Shown: positions 8,138 through 15,585 of the stretch, piece by piece
How the letters are laid out: each line of letters opens with the position of its first letter
How positions within the stretch are numbered: position 1 is the stretch's first letter
From: a virus
Reading direction: 5' to 3' (one strand)
Length of the DNA: 24,714 nt
Virus record (IMG/VR): IMGVR_UViG_3300031638_000018
Coordinates: 1 to 24,714 of that record
Program-made: the position numbers and the translations under genes
Notes under the pieces: model-generated
Told to the model about the DNA's origin: nothing
Seen by the model: only the letters and a program-made list of their open reading frames with translations
The model's database searches: none

Positions 8138-9504
8138 TGGTAGATATATCTAACGAATACATACAAGGTTTACAAGATCAAGTAAACAGTTTTGATTTTG
8201 ACGCAGAAAGAAAAAAATACGCAGAGCGTTTAAATGCAATTTCTCCACCACAACAAAATTTTGATATTTTTGATTTAGCCACAAGTCTTTCACAAGGATT
8301 GACTGCACAAATGCAAACCGACAGACCAAATTCTATAGGCGGTGGTTTTGCGTTAGGCTTTAACAAAGCATCTGAAGACATGAAACAAAGAAATGCGGAT
8401 TATGCAAAAGCCAAACAACAAGTTGCATTAGAAGCATCTAGGTTGGCTATGCAAAGCGAAGAAAAAGCCAAAGACTATTTAAATGATTTTGCTTTGAAAA
8501 CCATTGGCGACACCAATAAGGAAATTAAAACAAGCAATATAAGCTGGATTGATCAAGAGACTGGTGAAAGAAAAGAAGGCACTTTAAATAAAGCTGGTGG
8601 CTTGTTTAAAGACATTATGAATGATCCTGAAAAATATCAAGCTAAAGAAGTGGTACAACAGTTGTTTCCTGATGAAAACATATATAAAGAGTTAGACAAA
8701 GAAACAGCAAAACAAATTACGGCTTTTGAAACTACTTGGCAAGAAGAATCAGATGCACAAGTTGGAATTTTAGACAAAACAAATTCAGCTAGATATTATG
8801 CAAATCTGCTTGACGAATCAGCTTTTGGACCTGCAGCTTTATTAAAATTAGGTCTTAATAGTGTTTTTATTGAATTAGGAATGGGAGGATTGGTTGATAA
8901 AGAAGAATTAGGGGCTTCTTTTGCAGTTAATTCAGTAGGTACTGGGTTAGCCATGGGGTTAATTGGACAGACCAAAGGTGCTATTTCTGACAGAGAAATG
9001 AAAATGTTTTTAAAAGCATCAGCAACACTTGGAAATTCTAAAAAAGGTTTTTTAAATATATTACAAATAACCGATAAAATTGCTAATAGAGCTATTGGTT
9101 TTAATGAAGAGTGGGCAAAAGAAAGAGCAGATTTACAAAGTCGAAACGTTAGTCTTGCAGAAATAAGAAGCAGACAGGCTGGTTTTAAAGCTGCATATCA
9201 TAGGAGAGAACCTATGTTCGAGGGTAGCAATGACTACAATCCTGATCTTTCAATAGAGGCTAATTTAGCTAATATGAAAGAAGGCACCGAGGCTTATAAT
9301 TTAGTTTCTCAAATGACTGATGAAGGTATAAAAGCCTATGATCGTATTAGACAAAAACACGCAACTTTTGGTGATCCAGACAATATATCAAAATCCAATG
9401 CTTTAGGAATTGAAGATGTCCCAGATGGAGCAGTGTTTCAAAGAACTGTAAATGGTGTGGATTATTATAGGCTCAACGGTGATTTATACACCAATAAAAA
9501 CTAA
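8137..9504 (+). CDS. Virion / ejection-type protein, unknown function
   Basis: A 455-residue protein beginning at TAATG with the previous gene and ending at TAATG with the next. The N-terminus is helical. Residues 45-90 carry D-L-A-T-S-L-S-Q-G-L and then S-I-G-G-G-F-A-L-G-F-N-K-A, a pattern I recall from structural genes of marine phages. A hydrophobic Gly/Ala region lies at about 265-280, followed by G-A-I-S-D-R-E-M-K-M-F-L-K-A (about 281-294), also typical of that group. Codons are more AT-rich than in the gene upstream. No enzyme motif is visible. Position among large virion genes argues for a co-packaged internal protein; this is inference. Confidence 0.75.
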   Translation: MVDISNEYIQGLQDQVNSFDFDAERKKYAERLNAISPPQQNFDIFDLATSLSQGLTAQMQTDRPNSIGGGFALGFNKASEDMKQRNADYAKAKQQVALEASRLAMQSEEKAKDYLNDFALKTIGDTNKEIKTSNISWIDQETGERKEGTLNKAGGLFKDIMNDPEKYQAKEVVQQLFPDENIYKELDKETAKQITAFETTWQEESDAQVGILDKTNSARYYANLLDESAFGPAALLKLGLNSVFIELGMGGLVDKEELGASFAVNSVGTGLAMGLIGQTKGAISDREMKMFLKASATLGNSKKGFLNILQITDKIANRAIGFNEEWAKERADLQSRNVSLAEIRSRQAGFKAAYHRREPMFEGSNDYNPDLSIEANLANMKEGTEAYNLVSQMTDEGIKAYDRIRQKHATFGDPDNISKSNALGIEDVPDGAVFQRTVNGVDYYRLNGDLYTNKN

Positions 9505-12005
9505 TGCCAAAAGCAACTGAAGAAGAAATACTAGCTTACGAGGAACATATAGCTAGAGAAAACCTTGTTACAGAACAGACCAAACAAGATGCGGCTGATA
9601 AAAGTGGTTATTATGATGGTTTGTTATCAGGTTTAAGCAATAGTGAACCAGCCAGACTTAGGTGGTTAGCTGGTAAAAGATTTCCAGAAGCTGAAGAAAT
9701 GGGTTTAGACCCAATAGAATATGGAACTTATTTTATTGGTAAAGATGGAGATATTAGGTACCAAGACCCTGTAACTGGAGCATTTAAAGATGAATTTGTC
9801 GAAGGTCGTTTTGGCATTGGTGCAGACAGCGTGACTGGTAGCATTTTTCCAGCTGCACAATTTGCCTCTGAGTTAATTGGTGGTGTTGGTGGTTTGATTG
9901 CTGGCGGTTTAGCTTATGGAGTACCGGGTGCTATTGCTGGCGGTAGTAGTGGAACAGCTGTCGGTGGTTCGACTATGTATGGAGTTAGGGCTGGGTTGTC
10001 GCAAATGTTAGATGGACCTAAGTTAGAAACTGAAAAAATGATAACAGACCTGTCTTTATCTAGTGCCGCTGGTGGAATACCTTTTGGTGCACCAGCTAAA
10101 AGTTTGCCTCGATTTGCAGAAAATATTTCTTCACGATTTTTAGGCGTAGATGGCAGAAATAAATTACAAACCATTATTAAAGAGGGTGGAGAAACTGCTG
10201 ATGATAAGATTGCTTTTACTCAAAAAAAATATGGAATTACGTTAACCAGACCAGAGGCACAAAGGGTTGTGTCTGAAGGTTCACAATTACAAAAGTATTT
10301 ACAAGTACAGCCTTCGTCACAAAATTTATGGAATTTTTACAACCAAAGAAATTTGCAAGTACAAGAAATAGCTGATGACTTTTTTACAGAAATAAGTTCA
10401 GGTAAATATGTTCGTGGCGAAGTTAAAGACAAACTTACAGGTAAAGTTGGTATAGATGAAGACATAGACGTTGCAAGAGCTTCACAAGCTGTGTTAAAAA
10501 AATTAGCAGACAAACGATCAAAAAGAGCTGGTAGAGTTTATAAACAAGCCTATGAATTAGACGTTAAAATTGATGTTAGTGATATTTTGTCTGACATTAA
10601 AAAAGTAATTGCAGACCCCAACACCTCTCCAACTAAAATGAAAGCATATAAGGAAATGGAAAGGGGCTTGACAGACCAAACCACAAAACAAGCCAGAAAT
10701 ACCACAGAACTTTTACACAATAGTTTACAAGACGATTTTGGTAATGTAATAGCAAGTTTGACAGGTAAAGACAAATCTCAAAAATTAAAAAGAGAAGTCT
10801 CAGTAATAAGAGATAAAATAAATCTTAGACTTAGAGAGGCAAACCCTACTTTTGCTAGGGGTAATGATATATTCAATCCGTCAAAGGGTCACATGCAAGT
10901 ATTAGACAGAAGTATTATAAATGCTTTTGCTGATGTGGTTGAAAAGGGCGGACAAAATGCAGCGAGAATTTCAAAAAAATTGTTTAGTGGTAATGCTAAA
11001 CCCAGAGAAATACAACAATTAAAAAAATTGTTGCAAGCAGAGTTTGTAGACAAAGAAGGCGTAACCAGAAGCGGTGCTAGTGCTTGGCAAAATTTAAAAG
11101 GCACTTGGTTACAAACTCAATTTGATGACGCAGTTGTAGGCACTGCCAATCCTTTAAATTCACCAAATAAATTTTTACAAAAAATTGGCATTAGAGGAGA
11201 TGTAAGAACAGCTTTTCCTTCAATGACAGGTAGATATAATGTAGATGAAGTTGTACAAGCAAGGGCTATAGGTAAAAAAGCTAGGATGTGGGAAGCTATT
11301 TTAGAACCTGATGAGTTAAAAAACTTTGTAGATTTTACCGACACCCTTCAATCTATAACTTATATAGCAACACAGTCTCAATCTCCGACACAACCTTTGA
11401 TGGCTATGTCAGAAATTATGAAAAAAGAAGGAACTAAGGGTTTGGCAAAGTTTAAAGCTTACGCTTTAGGAATGTTTAATATTGTTCCTAGAGCTCTTAA
11501 TCAAGGTACTTCTGACATTACACATAAAATTCTTTCTTCTCAACAAGAAATTTATCAAGACTTAATAGTTGACGCTTTAATAAACCCAAAAAAAGCTGCT
11601 GAATTGCGTGTTTTTTTAGACAACATACAACCAGCAACTTATCTAATGACACAAACTTTTGCTAGAAGTGGTGTAGAAGGTTTAAACCGTTTAGCAGACT
11701 CTCCTGATTTAAGAAATCAAGCCATACTCAATGAACAAAAAGATTTTGCTGACAAACAATTATTAGAAGAACATAAACAACAAGAAAATAAAAAACAAGA
11801 AATAGAAAACCTACAAGGCTCCATAGATAACTTTCAGATGCCACAGGCACAAGGCAGTATGTTTGATGCTCCACCACCCAACATGGCTCCAACAACAACA
11901 GATTCTTCTTTGCGTTTAAGTTTGGCTGGCAACAATCCAGCAACTCGTAATATAGCTATGCGTCAAGAAGAAGAAGACAAAAAAGGTATTGCTGGTTTAG
12001 TCTAA
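9504..12005 (+). CDS. Large helical virion protein with Gly/Ala membrane-like segment, probable DNA-ejection protein
   Basis: An 833-residue protein, the last in the late plus-strand operon, coupled by TAATG to the 8137 gene. Residues 1-110 are acidic and polar with an F-I-G-K-D-G-D-I-R-Y-Q-D-P motif. About 113-165 is a strongly hydrophobic Gly/Ala zipper (E-L-I-G-G-V-G-G-L-I-A-G-G-L-A), as in phage proteins that enter the host membrane during DNA ejection. Residues 200-740 are long charged helices, and the tail is Gln/Asn/Pro-rich. The length and layout resemble gp16-type internal proteins of podoviruses, but no transglycosylase motif is evident. The stop (12003-12005) overlaps the end of the convergent minus-strand gene by nine bases. 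Confidence 0.75.
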   Translation: MPKATEEEILAYEEHIARENLVTEQTKQDAADKSGYYDGLLSGLSNSEPARLRWLAGKRFPEAEEMGLDPIEYGTYFIGKDGDIRYQDPVTGAFKDEFVEGRFGIGADSVTGSIFPAAQFASELIGGVGGLIAGGLAYGVPGAIAGGSSGTAVGGSTMYGVRAGLSQMLDGPKLETEKMITDLSLSSAAGGIPFGAPAKSLPRFAENISSRFLGVDGRNKLQTIIKEGGETADDKIAFTQKKYGITLTRPEAQRVVSEGSQLQKYLQVQPSSQNLWNFYNQRNLQVQEIADDFFTEISSGKYVRGEVKDKLTGKVGIDEDIDVARASQAVLKKLADKRSKRAGRVYKQAYELDVKIDVSDILSDIKKVIADPNTSPTKMKAYKEMERGLTDQTTKQARNTTELLHNSLQDDFGNVIASLTGKDKSQKLKREVSVIRDKINLRLREANPTFARGNDIFNPSKGHMQVLDRSIINAFADVVEKGGQNAARISKKLFSGNAKPREIQQLKKLLQAEFVDKEGVTRSGASAWQNLKGTWLQTQFDDAVVGTANPLNSPNKFLQKIGIRGDVRTAFPSMTGRYNVDEVVQARAIGKKARMWEAILEPDELKNFVDFTDTLQSITYIATQSQSPTQPLMAMSEIMKKEGTKGLAKFKAYALGMFNIVPRALNQGTSDITHKILSSQQEIYQDLIVDALINPKKAAELRVFLDNIQPATYLMTQTFARSGVEGLNRLADSPDLRNQAILNEQKDFADKQLLEEHKQQENKKQEIENLQGSIDNFQMPQAQGSMFDAPPPNMAPTTTDSSLRLSLAGNNPATRNIAMRQEEEDKKGIAGLV

Positions 12006-12233
12006 GGTTTCAGTACCTTTAATCATCGCACCGACAACTTCAAAGTCCATGTCGTAACCCATCGTGGTTTCGCCATCTATTTCTACTTCTAAGTTTCTTG
12101 ACATCAATCGTAGCAATGCCACTTGGTGATGCAGTGTTAACCGACTGAACAGTTCTATAACCTCTGGTGCTTCGACCACAGGCTTGTAACTTTGAGGGAT
12201 TGGCTTCTTAGTCATAATGCTTTTGAAAAACAT
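11997..12233 (-). CDS. Small hypothetical phage protein
   Basis: A 78-residue protein on the minus strand. Its ATG shares a base with the stop of the gene before it (TAATG at 12233), a strong sign that the two are a coupled pair. A second Met lies six codons in. The middle is helical and hydrophobic (V-I-E-L-F-S-R-L-T-L-H-H-Q-V-A-L-L-R-L-M), like a small helical adaptor, and the C-terminus is acidic. No known domain is recognised. It ends convergently inside the last nine bases of the 9504 gene. Since its partner resembles a small DNA-binding protein, a regulatory role is possible but unproven. Confidence 0.65.
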   Translation of the reverse strand: MFFKSIMTKKPIPQSYKPVVEAPEVIELFSRLTLHHQVALLRLMSRNLEVEIDGETTMGYDMDFEVVGAMIKGTETLD

Positions 12234-12415
12234 TACGCTTCGACAACACTTAGTGCACTTAAACGTCTGTGTTCTTTTTCAATCAGAACCTTGAGTTGAT
12301 CAATTTTTGATCGATGCTCTTGTCCACATATATCTTGAAGAAGATCATAAGTCTTAACGTCTACTGCTAAACTTTTCCTTATCTTGTTACTTTCATCTAT
12401 CATTTGATTTTCCAT
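12233..12415 (-). CDS. Small putative ribbon-helix-helix-like DNA-binding protein
   Basis: A 60-residue protein on the minus strand, with ATG at 12415 and an alternative Met four codons in, after GGAAA. Residues 12-50 read R-K-S-L-A-V-D-V-K-T-Y-D-L-L-Q-D-I and continue with E-H-R-S-K-I-D-Q-L-K-V-L-I. This is a beta strand followed by two helices, as in ribbon-helix-helix regulators, with an alternating S-L-A-V strand. It is divergent from the oxygenase gene starting at 12486 and could bind the 70-bp space between them. The fold is assigned by eye only; a generic small helical protein is the alternative. Confidence 0.6.
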   Translation of the reverse strand: MENQMIDESNKIRKSLAVDVKTYDLLQDICGQEHRSKIDQLKVLIEKEHRRLSALSVVEA

Positions 12416-12444
12416 GGTGTGAAGTTTACTGTAGTTTGCAACAA

Positions 12445-12474
12445 TTTACAAATAAGTATTAAAAAATATATGAT
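12445..12474 (+). promoter_or_regulatory. Candidate sigma70-type promoter for the 12486 oxygenase gene
   Basis: TTTACA (12445-12450), an 18-base spacer, then TATGAT (12469-12474). The predicted start of transcription is near 12481, only about five bases before the ATG at 12486, so the message would be almost leaderless; no ribosome site is visible. The whole divergent space (12416-12485) is AT-rich. Confidence 0.5.
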
Positions 12475-12485
12475 AAACTACAAGC

Positions 12486-13199
12486 ATGTACAAACTTAAA
12501 AACTACTTACTCAGCATGCAGTCGCACTGGATGATCAATCAGAACACCTACAATGCCGTGCAAGAAACCATGCCATTGGTTACTAAGTTTAGAGCTGGCA
12601 AAGGCACAGAACCAATGGGCAAGACTCCTGTGCATCAGATTGCCAAGAAAGTATTTCCTGATGTGTACACCGTGCCGTTGTTTCGCAGACACTTTTGTAA
12701 GCTCTTAATGAAAGAGATAGAGCTGATGAAGAGAGAGATTAAGTTTGAAGGCAACGAAGACGAAGACGATCTACGACAGATACCAGAGATAGTGTTGTTG
12801 GAACACTGTCCAGAGCTGTACCGCAACATGTGGTTCGTTGTTCACACGGTACTCAATCCTATCTTCAATGCAATTTGGCAACGTGACTGCAAAGACCCAG
12901 CCAGCATCCAGATCGCTAACTACAATATAAAGGAGAAGCAACAAGGTGCTTGGCACCACGACCACAGTGCTGACATCAGTGTGGTGGTTCCTCTTAACAC
13001 AGGCTCTTACGAAGGTGGTGGTACGGCTTTCCACAACCACGGTTCACTGAAGCCCATACCGAATGGTCACGCCCTGATCTTCCCTAGCTTTACCAATCTG
13101 CACAAAGGACTGCCAGTAGGAACTGGCGACAGATACCTGTTGGTCTTTTGGTTGTGCGACAAAAAACGCATGGTGGATTTGGTTGAATACATCCCTTAA
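12486..13199 (+). CDS. 2OG-Fe(II) dioxygenase family protein
   Basis: A 237-residue protein. The C-terminal half is a typical double-stranded beta-helix oxygenase. W-H-H-D-H gives the iron ligands H157 and D159. This is followed by S-A-D-I-S-V-V-V-P-L-N and Y-E-G-G-G-T-A-F. The distal ligand is H206 in N-L-H-K-G-L-P-V, and R216 in G-D-R-Y binds 2-oxoglutarate. All catalytic residues are present. Enzymes of this fold hydroxylate proteins, nucleic-acid bases or small molecules; the substrate cannot be told. The N-terminal 120 residues are helical and match nothing I recognise. The gene is alone behind its own promoter, divergent from the small putative regulator. Later Mets (residues 11 and 16) are alternative starts, but both lie far upstream of the catalytic motif. 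Confidence 0.85.
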   Translation: MYKLKNYLLSMQSHWMINQNTYNAVQETMPLVTKFRAGKGTEPMGKTPVHQIAKKVFPDVYTVPLFRRHFCKLLMKEIELMKREIKFEGNEDEDDLRQIPEIVLLEHCPELYRNMWFVVHTVLNPIFNAIWQRDCKDPASIQIANYNIKEKQQGAWHHDHSADISVVVPLNTGSYEGGGTAFHNHGSLKPIPNGHALIFPSFTNLHKGLPVGTGDRYLLVFWLCDKKRMVDLVEYIP

Positions 13200-13217
13200 A
13201 GTTAATTAATATTCCTT

Positions 13218-13256
13218 TGTGCAAATACTTGCACATTCCTACACATTTGCTATTGT
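13218..13256 (+). promoter_or_regulatory. Palindromic operator plus candidate promoter before the 13290 gene
   Basis: TGTGCAA (13218-13224) and TTGCACA (13229-13235) form an inverted repeat with a four-base centre, ATAC. The right arm contains TTGCAC (13229-13234), which is 16 bases upstream of TATTGT (13251-13256), a plausible -35/-10 pair. A repressor on the palindrome would block this promoter. TGTGCAA/TTGCACA words also occur in the non-coding region after TerS. Confidence 0.5.
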
Positions 13257-13289
13257 GTGTATGTGAGATTAATAAACAAAGGAGAAAAT

Positions 13290-13628
13290 ATGAGAGTTAA
13301 ACTAATAAAACACGATTACGGAAATGAAATATTACTAAATAATAAATATGTAGGCATGGGAGCAAATAGAACTGTTTTTATAGAAAGTATTAAAGTTGGA
13401 GGACATAAAGGTTCTAAACTTTTAGGAACTACATCAACAAATAAACCTTTTGAAATTGTAGGCGGAATACACGCTGGAGGTACTAAAACAGATTGGTGGT
13501 TAGAAGTTAACGGAATACCTGTTCTTTATACTGATAGTGCTAAAGACTGTTTAGAGCACCTGTGTTCTATTGAATGGACAGATTACAGAATAGAATTCAC
13601 CAATAAACTTTATAAGGAGCAAAACTAA
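13290..13628 (+). CDS. AT-rich small protein of unknown function
   Basis: A 112-residue protein. I choose the ATG at 13290 because AAAGGAG lies just upstream; an in-frame ATG at 13257 has no ribosome site and lies directly on the candidate -10. The predicted protein is basic and beta-rich, with V-G-M-G-A-N-R-T-V-F-I, G-G-I-H-A-G-G-T-K-T-D-W-W-L-E-V-N-G-I-P-V near the middle, and a short helical C-terminus. No family is recognised. Codons are strikingly AT-rich (AAA, ATA, GAA, TTA) compared with the oxygenase before it and the nuclease after it, hinting at a separate origin. It is coupled by TAATG to the small membrane protein that follows. Confidence 0.75.
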   Translation: MRVKLIKHDYGNEILLNNKYVGMGANRTVFIESIKVGGHKGSKLLGTTSTNKPFEIVGGIHAGGTKTDWWLEVNGIPVLYTDSAKDCLEHLCSIEWTDYRIEFTNKLYKEQN

Positions 13629-13795
13629 TGAAAAGATGGCAAGGATTGTTGGTGGCGGTGTTTGTGATTGCAATGCTAGGCATCATAGGAAAGATGGACA
13701 TGGAAGACGAGCTGGTAGCTCAACAGCACTACACCGACATGGTGTGTGCTGGTTACTACCCAGACTACAAAGACCTAAAACCTAGCTGTGACTAA
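13628..13795 (+). CDS. Small single-pass membrane protein (55 aa)
   Basis: Translation from the ATG at 13628 (sharing one base with the previous TAA; AAGGAG upstream) gives M-K-R-W-Q-G-L-L-V-A-V-F-V-I-A-M-L-G-I-I-G and then an acidic, aromatic tail containing Y-T-D-M-V-C-A-G-Y-Y-P-D-Y. The N-terminus is a membrane anchor (about residues 5-21) or an uncleaved signal. Two cysteines lie in the tail, which would face the periplasm if the N-terminus stays in. Small anchored proteins with an H-Y-x-x-M-V motif are frequent in marine phages, as I recall. A spanin or accessory lysis role is conceivable but not shown. It is convergent with the nuclease gene and overlaps its end by four bases. Confidence 0.7.
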   Translation: MKRWQGLLVAVFVIAMLGIIGKMDMEDELVAQQHYTDMVCAGYYPDYKDLKPSCD

Positions 13796-14568
13796 TACAG
13801 GTCACCCAGCTCTATGGTTTGCGTTCCTTTCACGTTGTAGGGCAAATACTCTCCAGTCTCTTTGGCTTTTAACAAAGCATGCAATGCTTGTTCGTTCTTA
13901 GCCTCACCGTACTTCAAGGCTTCTTTAGACATCTCATACACCACATAAGGATAAGGCTGTGCTTTCTCTTGTGCTAGGAATGAAAAGCCTTCAGCTGGTA
14001 AACCAACCGCACGACACGCATCCAGATACAAAGACGCTTGCATGTGGTAACGGAAGTTGTTTATCGCTTGTTTGAAGCCTCTAGGAGAAGCGTCACGGCA
14101 CGTTTTCAAATCCCATACCCTCTTGCCATCGTACCAATCCAATCGTGATTTAAACGGATGTCCGTGATACAAGTAACACAACGTCAGCTCTGTCCTGTCG
14201 TCCTTGCCGTCTGGCACCAGATCAACGATGGTTTCTCTACGCTCCATGCAAGTGTCGTACAAAGACCTAGGGATCGGTGTCAGGTTGCCAACTTCTTCCA
14301 AGAACTCAGCGTGAGCTGTCTTGCCGTCTTTGGTTCTACGGTCAAACTTGGGCTCTATGATGAACTCCTTGTGGAAGTTGTGGAACTCTAGGAACACGGT
14401 GTGTTGCACACGACCTTCCAACAACGCTGGTGAGTCTTTGAATCCTTTGCGGTTCTTCCAAGTGTACAAACATTTGTCCACATCCTTTATGTCCGATGCT
14501 CGGAAAGCTGGTATCTCGTTGTACTCTTCAAACGGCATGTCCTCGTATATTCCTACTTTAAACTCCAT
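13792..14568 (-). CDS. RecE-like PD-(D/E)XK exonuclease (DUF3799 type)
   Basis: A 258-residue protein on the minus strand; AAGGAG lies just upstream of the ATG at 14568. The nuclease motifs appear in order: an early G-R-V-Q-H (G52, H56), E127 in R-T-E-L-T-L, D144 in S-R-L-D-W, D153-L-K155 in V-W-D-L-K-T, and Q177 in Y-H-M-Q-A-S-L-Y, followed by Q-E-K-A-Q-P. This matches the C-terminal nuclease domain of E. coli RecE and its phage relatives, which resect double-stranded DNA 5' to 3' to expose single strands for annealing. It overlaps the oxygenase gene by 11 bases in the minus-strand operon. No annealing protein (RecT/Redbeta) is seen in the window. Confidence 0.85.
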   Translation of the reverse strand: MEFKVGIYEDMPFEEYNEIPAFRASDIKDVDKCLYTWKNRKGFKDSPALLEGRVQHTVFLEFHNFHKEFIIEPKFDRRTKDGKTAHAEFLEEVGNLTPIPRSLYDTCMERRETIVDLVPDGKDDRTELTLCYLYHGHPFKSRLDWYDGKRVWDLKTCRDASPRGFKQAINNFRYHMQASLYLDACRAVGLPAEGFSFLAQEKAQPYPYVVYEMSKEALKYGEAKNEQALHALLKAKETGEYLPYNVKGTQTIELGDLY

Positions 14569-15259
14569 CGTCTATCTCCTTCATTTGTTCTTCTGTTACG
14601 TCAAAGCAATTCATATTGCCAGCCACTGTTCGTCTCTCGCCCTTACCGAAGAAAGGGTAAACCACATGTTGCATCCACGATGGAAACAACAGCAACTTAC
14701 CCTCCTCTGGTTTTACATACCGAGACTGAGAAGGTCTTAACCTCTCTGGGTCTGAGGTTTGGTTAAGACCGTATGTAAAATTGATGAATCCATCTATGGC
14801 TCCAGATGAATTGTACAAATTGTAATCTTCTGTATTGCCTATCTGTTCTGGCACCTTAGTCCAAGTCGTAAAGCTGATGCCCATAGGTGATGCTGTCAGG
14901 TGGTCGTGGATAGGATTGTAGTCACCTTCGTAAGAATGAACCGACCAGAGTTTGTCTGTCACGACTTGCTTGGGTCTTATCATGGTGCCAGTCTGTTCCA
15001 CAAAGTGTCTGAGGTAAGCCACTCCTAGGTTCTCAACCATGAGTCTGAAGTCTTTTAGATCATCGCACTCAAAATCCATGGACAGTTGTTCGCCTTGGTG
15101 TATCTGTCCTACCAGATCGCCACTCAAAGATTTTCTGTCTGGATTCTTCAGCTCTTTATCTAGGTGAGTGTTTAATGTTTGTACCACTTCTTTTGATAGC
15201 CGATGCTCCATCATTATGGCAGCTGGTAAGTTAAAGATGTCGTAATCTAAATTACTCAA
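14558..15259 (-). CDS. 2OG-Fe(II) oxygenase superfamily protein (TIGR02466-like)
   Basis: A 233-residue protein on the minus strand. The start is a TTG at 15259 inside TTGAGTAA, overlapping the end of the DUF3310 gene by eight bases. The first in-frame ATG is 15 codons later with no ribosome site, and starting there would remove an expected N-terminal strand. N-P-I-H-D-H (H118, D119, H120) provides metal ligands. L-L-F-P-S-W-M-Q-H (H198) is the distal ligand, and G-E-R-R-T-V-A-G-N (R209/R210) fits 2-oxoglutarate binding. This layout resembles the TIGR02466 'putative 2OG-Fe(II) oxygenase' group common in marine phages. The substrate is unknown. Its position in a replication operon suggests expression during DNA synthesis. 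Confidence 0.8.
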   Translation of the reverse strand: MSNLDYDIFNLPAAIMMEHRLSKEVVQTLNTHLDKELKNPDRKSLSGDLVGQIHQGEQLSMDFECDDLKDFRLMVENLGVAYLRHFVEQTGTMIRPKQVVTDKLWSVHSYEGDYNPIHDHLTASPMGISFTTWTKVPEQIGNTEDYNLYNSSGAIDGFINFTYGLNQTSDPERLRPSQSRYVKPEEGKLLLFPSWMQHVVYPFFGKGERRTVAGNMNCFDVTEEQMKEIDDGV

Positions 15260-15509
15260 TCAATTTCTCTTGTTCTCTGAGCCGTTGCAGTTCTTCTATC
15301 AGCTTGGTGTCGTACCATTGGTTCTTCTGTAGGTCCTCTATCTCTTTGCCTGTATCTTTGTGCTTGTATTTAAACCTGTGCATGTACTTTATTGATGCAC
15401 CTTCTAAGTAGTATCTAAAATTGTCGCCAAGTTGTTGTTGTATGTAGTCGATACATTCTATGTCGCCTTGGTAGTGTGGTGGTTGATTCACCATGTCTGG
15501 TTTTTGCAT
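15252..15509 (-). CDS. DUF3310 family protein
   Basis: About 85 residues on the minus strand. The frame can be extended to a TTG at 15521, but the ATG at 15509 is the likelier start. Residues 7-70 carry the DUF3310 signature: N-Q-P-P-H-Y, G-D-I-E-C-I-D-Y-I, then Y-Y-L-E-G-A-S-I-K-Y-M-H-R-F-K-Y-K-H-K, and G-K-E-I-E-D-L-Q-K-N-Q-W-Y. The family is very common in phage early regions and is often labelled nucleotide-kinase-like, but no activity is firmly established. It lies downstream of the NGO0469 gene, with a terminator-like hairpin in between that may reduce its expression. Confidence 0.85.
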   Translation of the reverse strand: MQKPDMVNQPPHYQGDIECIDYIQQQLGDNFRYYLEGASIKYMHRFKYKHKDTGKEIEDLQKNQWYDTKLIEELQRLREQEKLIE

Positions 15510-15519
15510 GTTTGTGTCC

Positions 15520-15579
15520 AAAAAAGTGTGAGCAGCCCTGTTTGAAGTGTGAGATCAAAAAGGAAAAAGGACTGCTCAC
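15520..15579 (-). terminator. Terminator-like hairpin / attenuator between NGO0469 and DUF3310 genes
   Basis: Read on the minus strand, GTGAGCAG (15579-15572) pairs with CTGCTCAC (15535-15528). The stem extends by a G-U and two G-C pairs to 11 bp with a 30-base loop. It is followed by AC and six T residues (15525-15520). The G-U pair is only stable in RNA made from the minus strand. The large loop makes it a weaker terminator than usual, suggesting partial termination. Confidence 0.5.
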
Positions 15580-15585
15580 GGAAAA

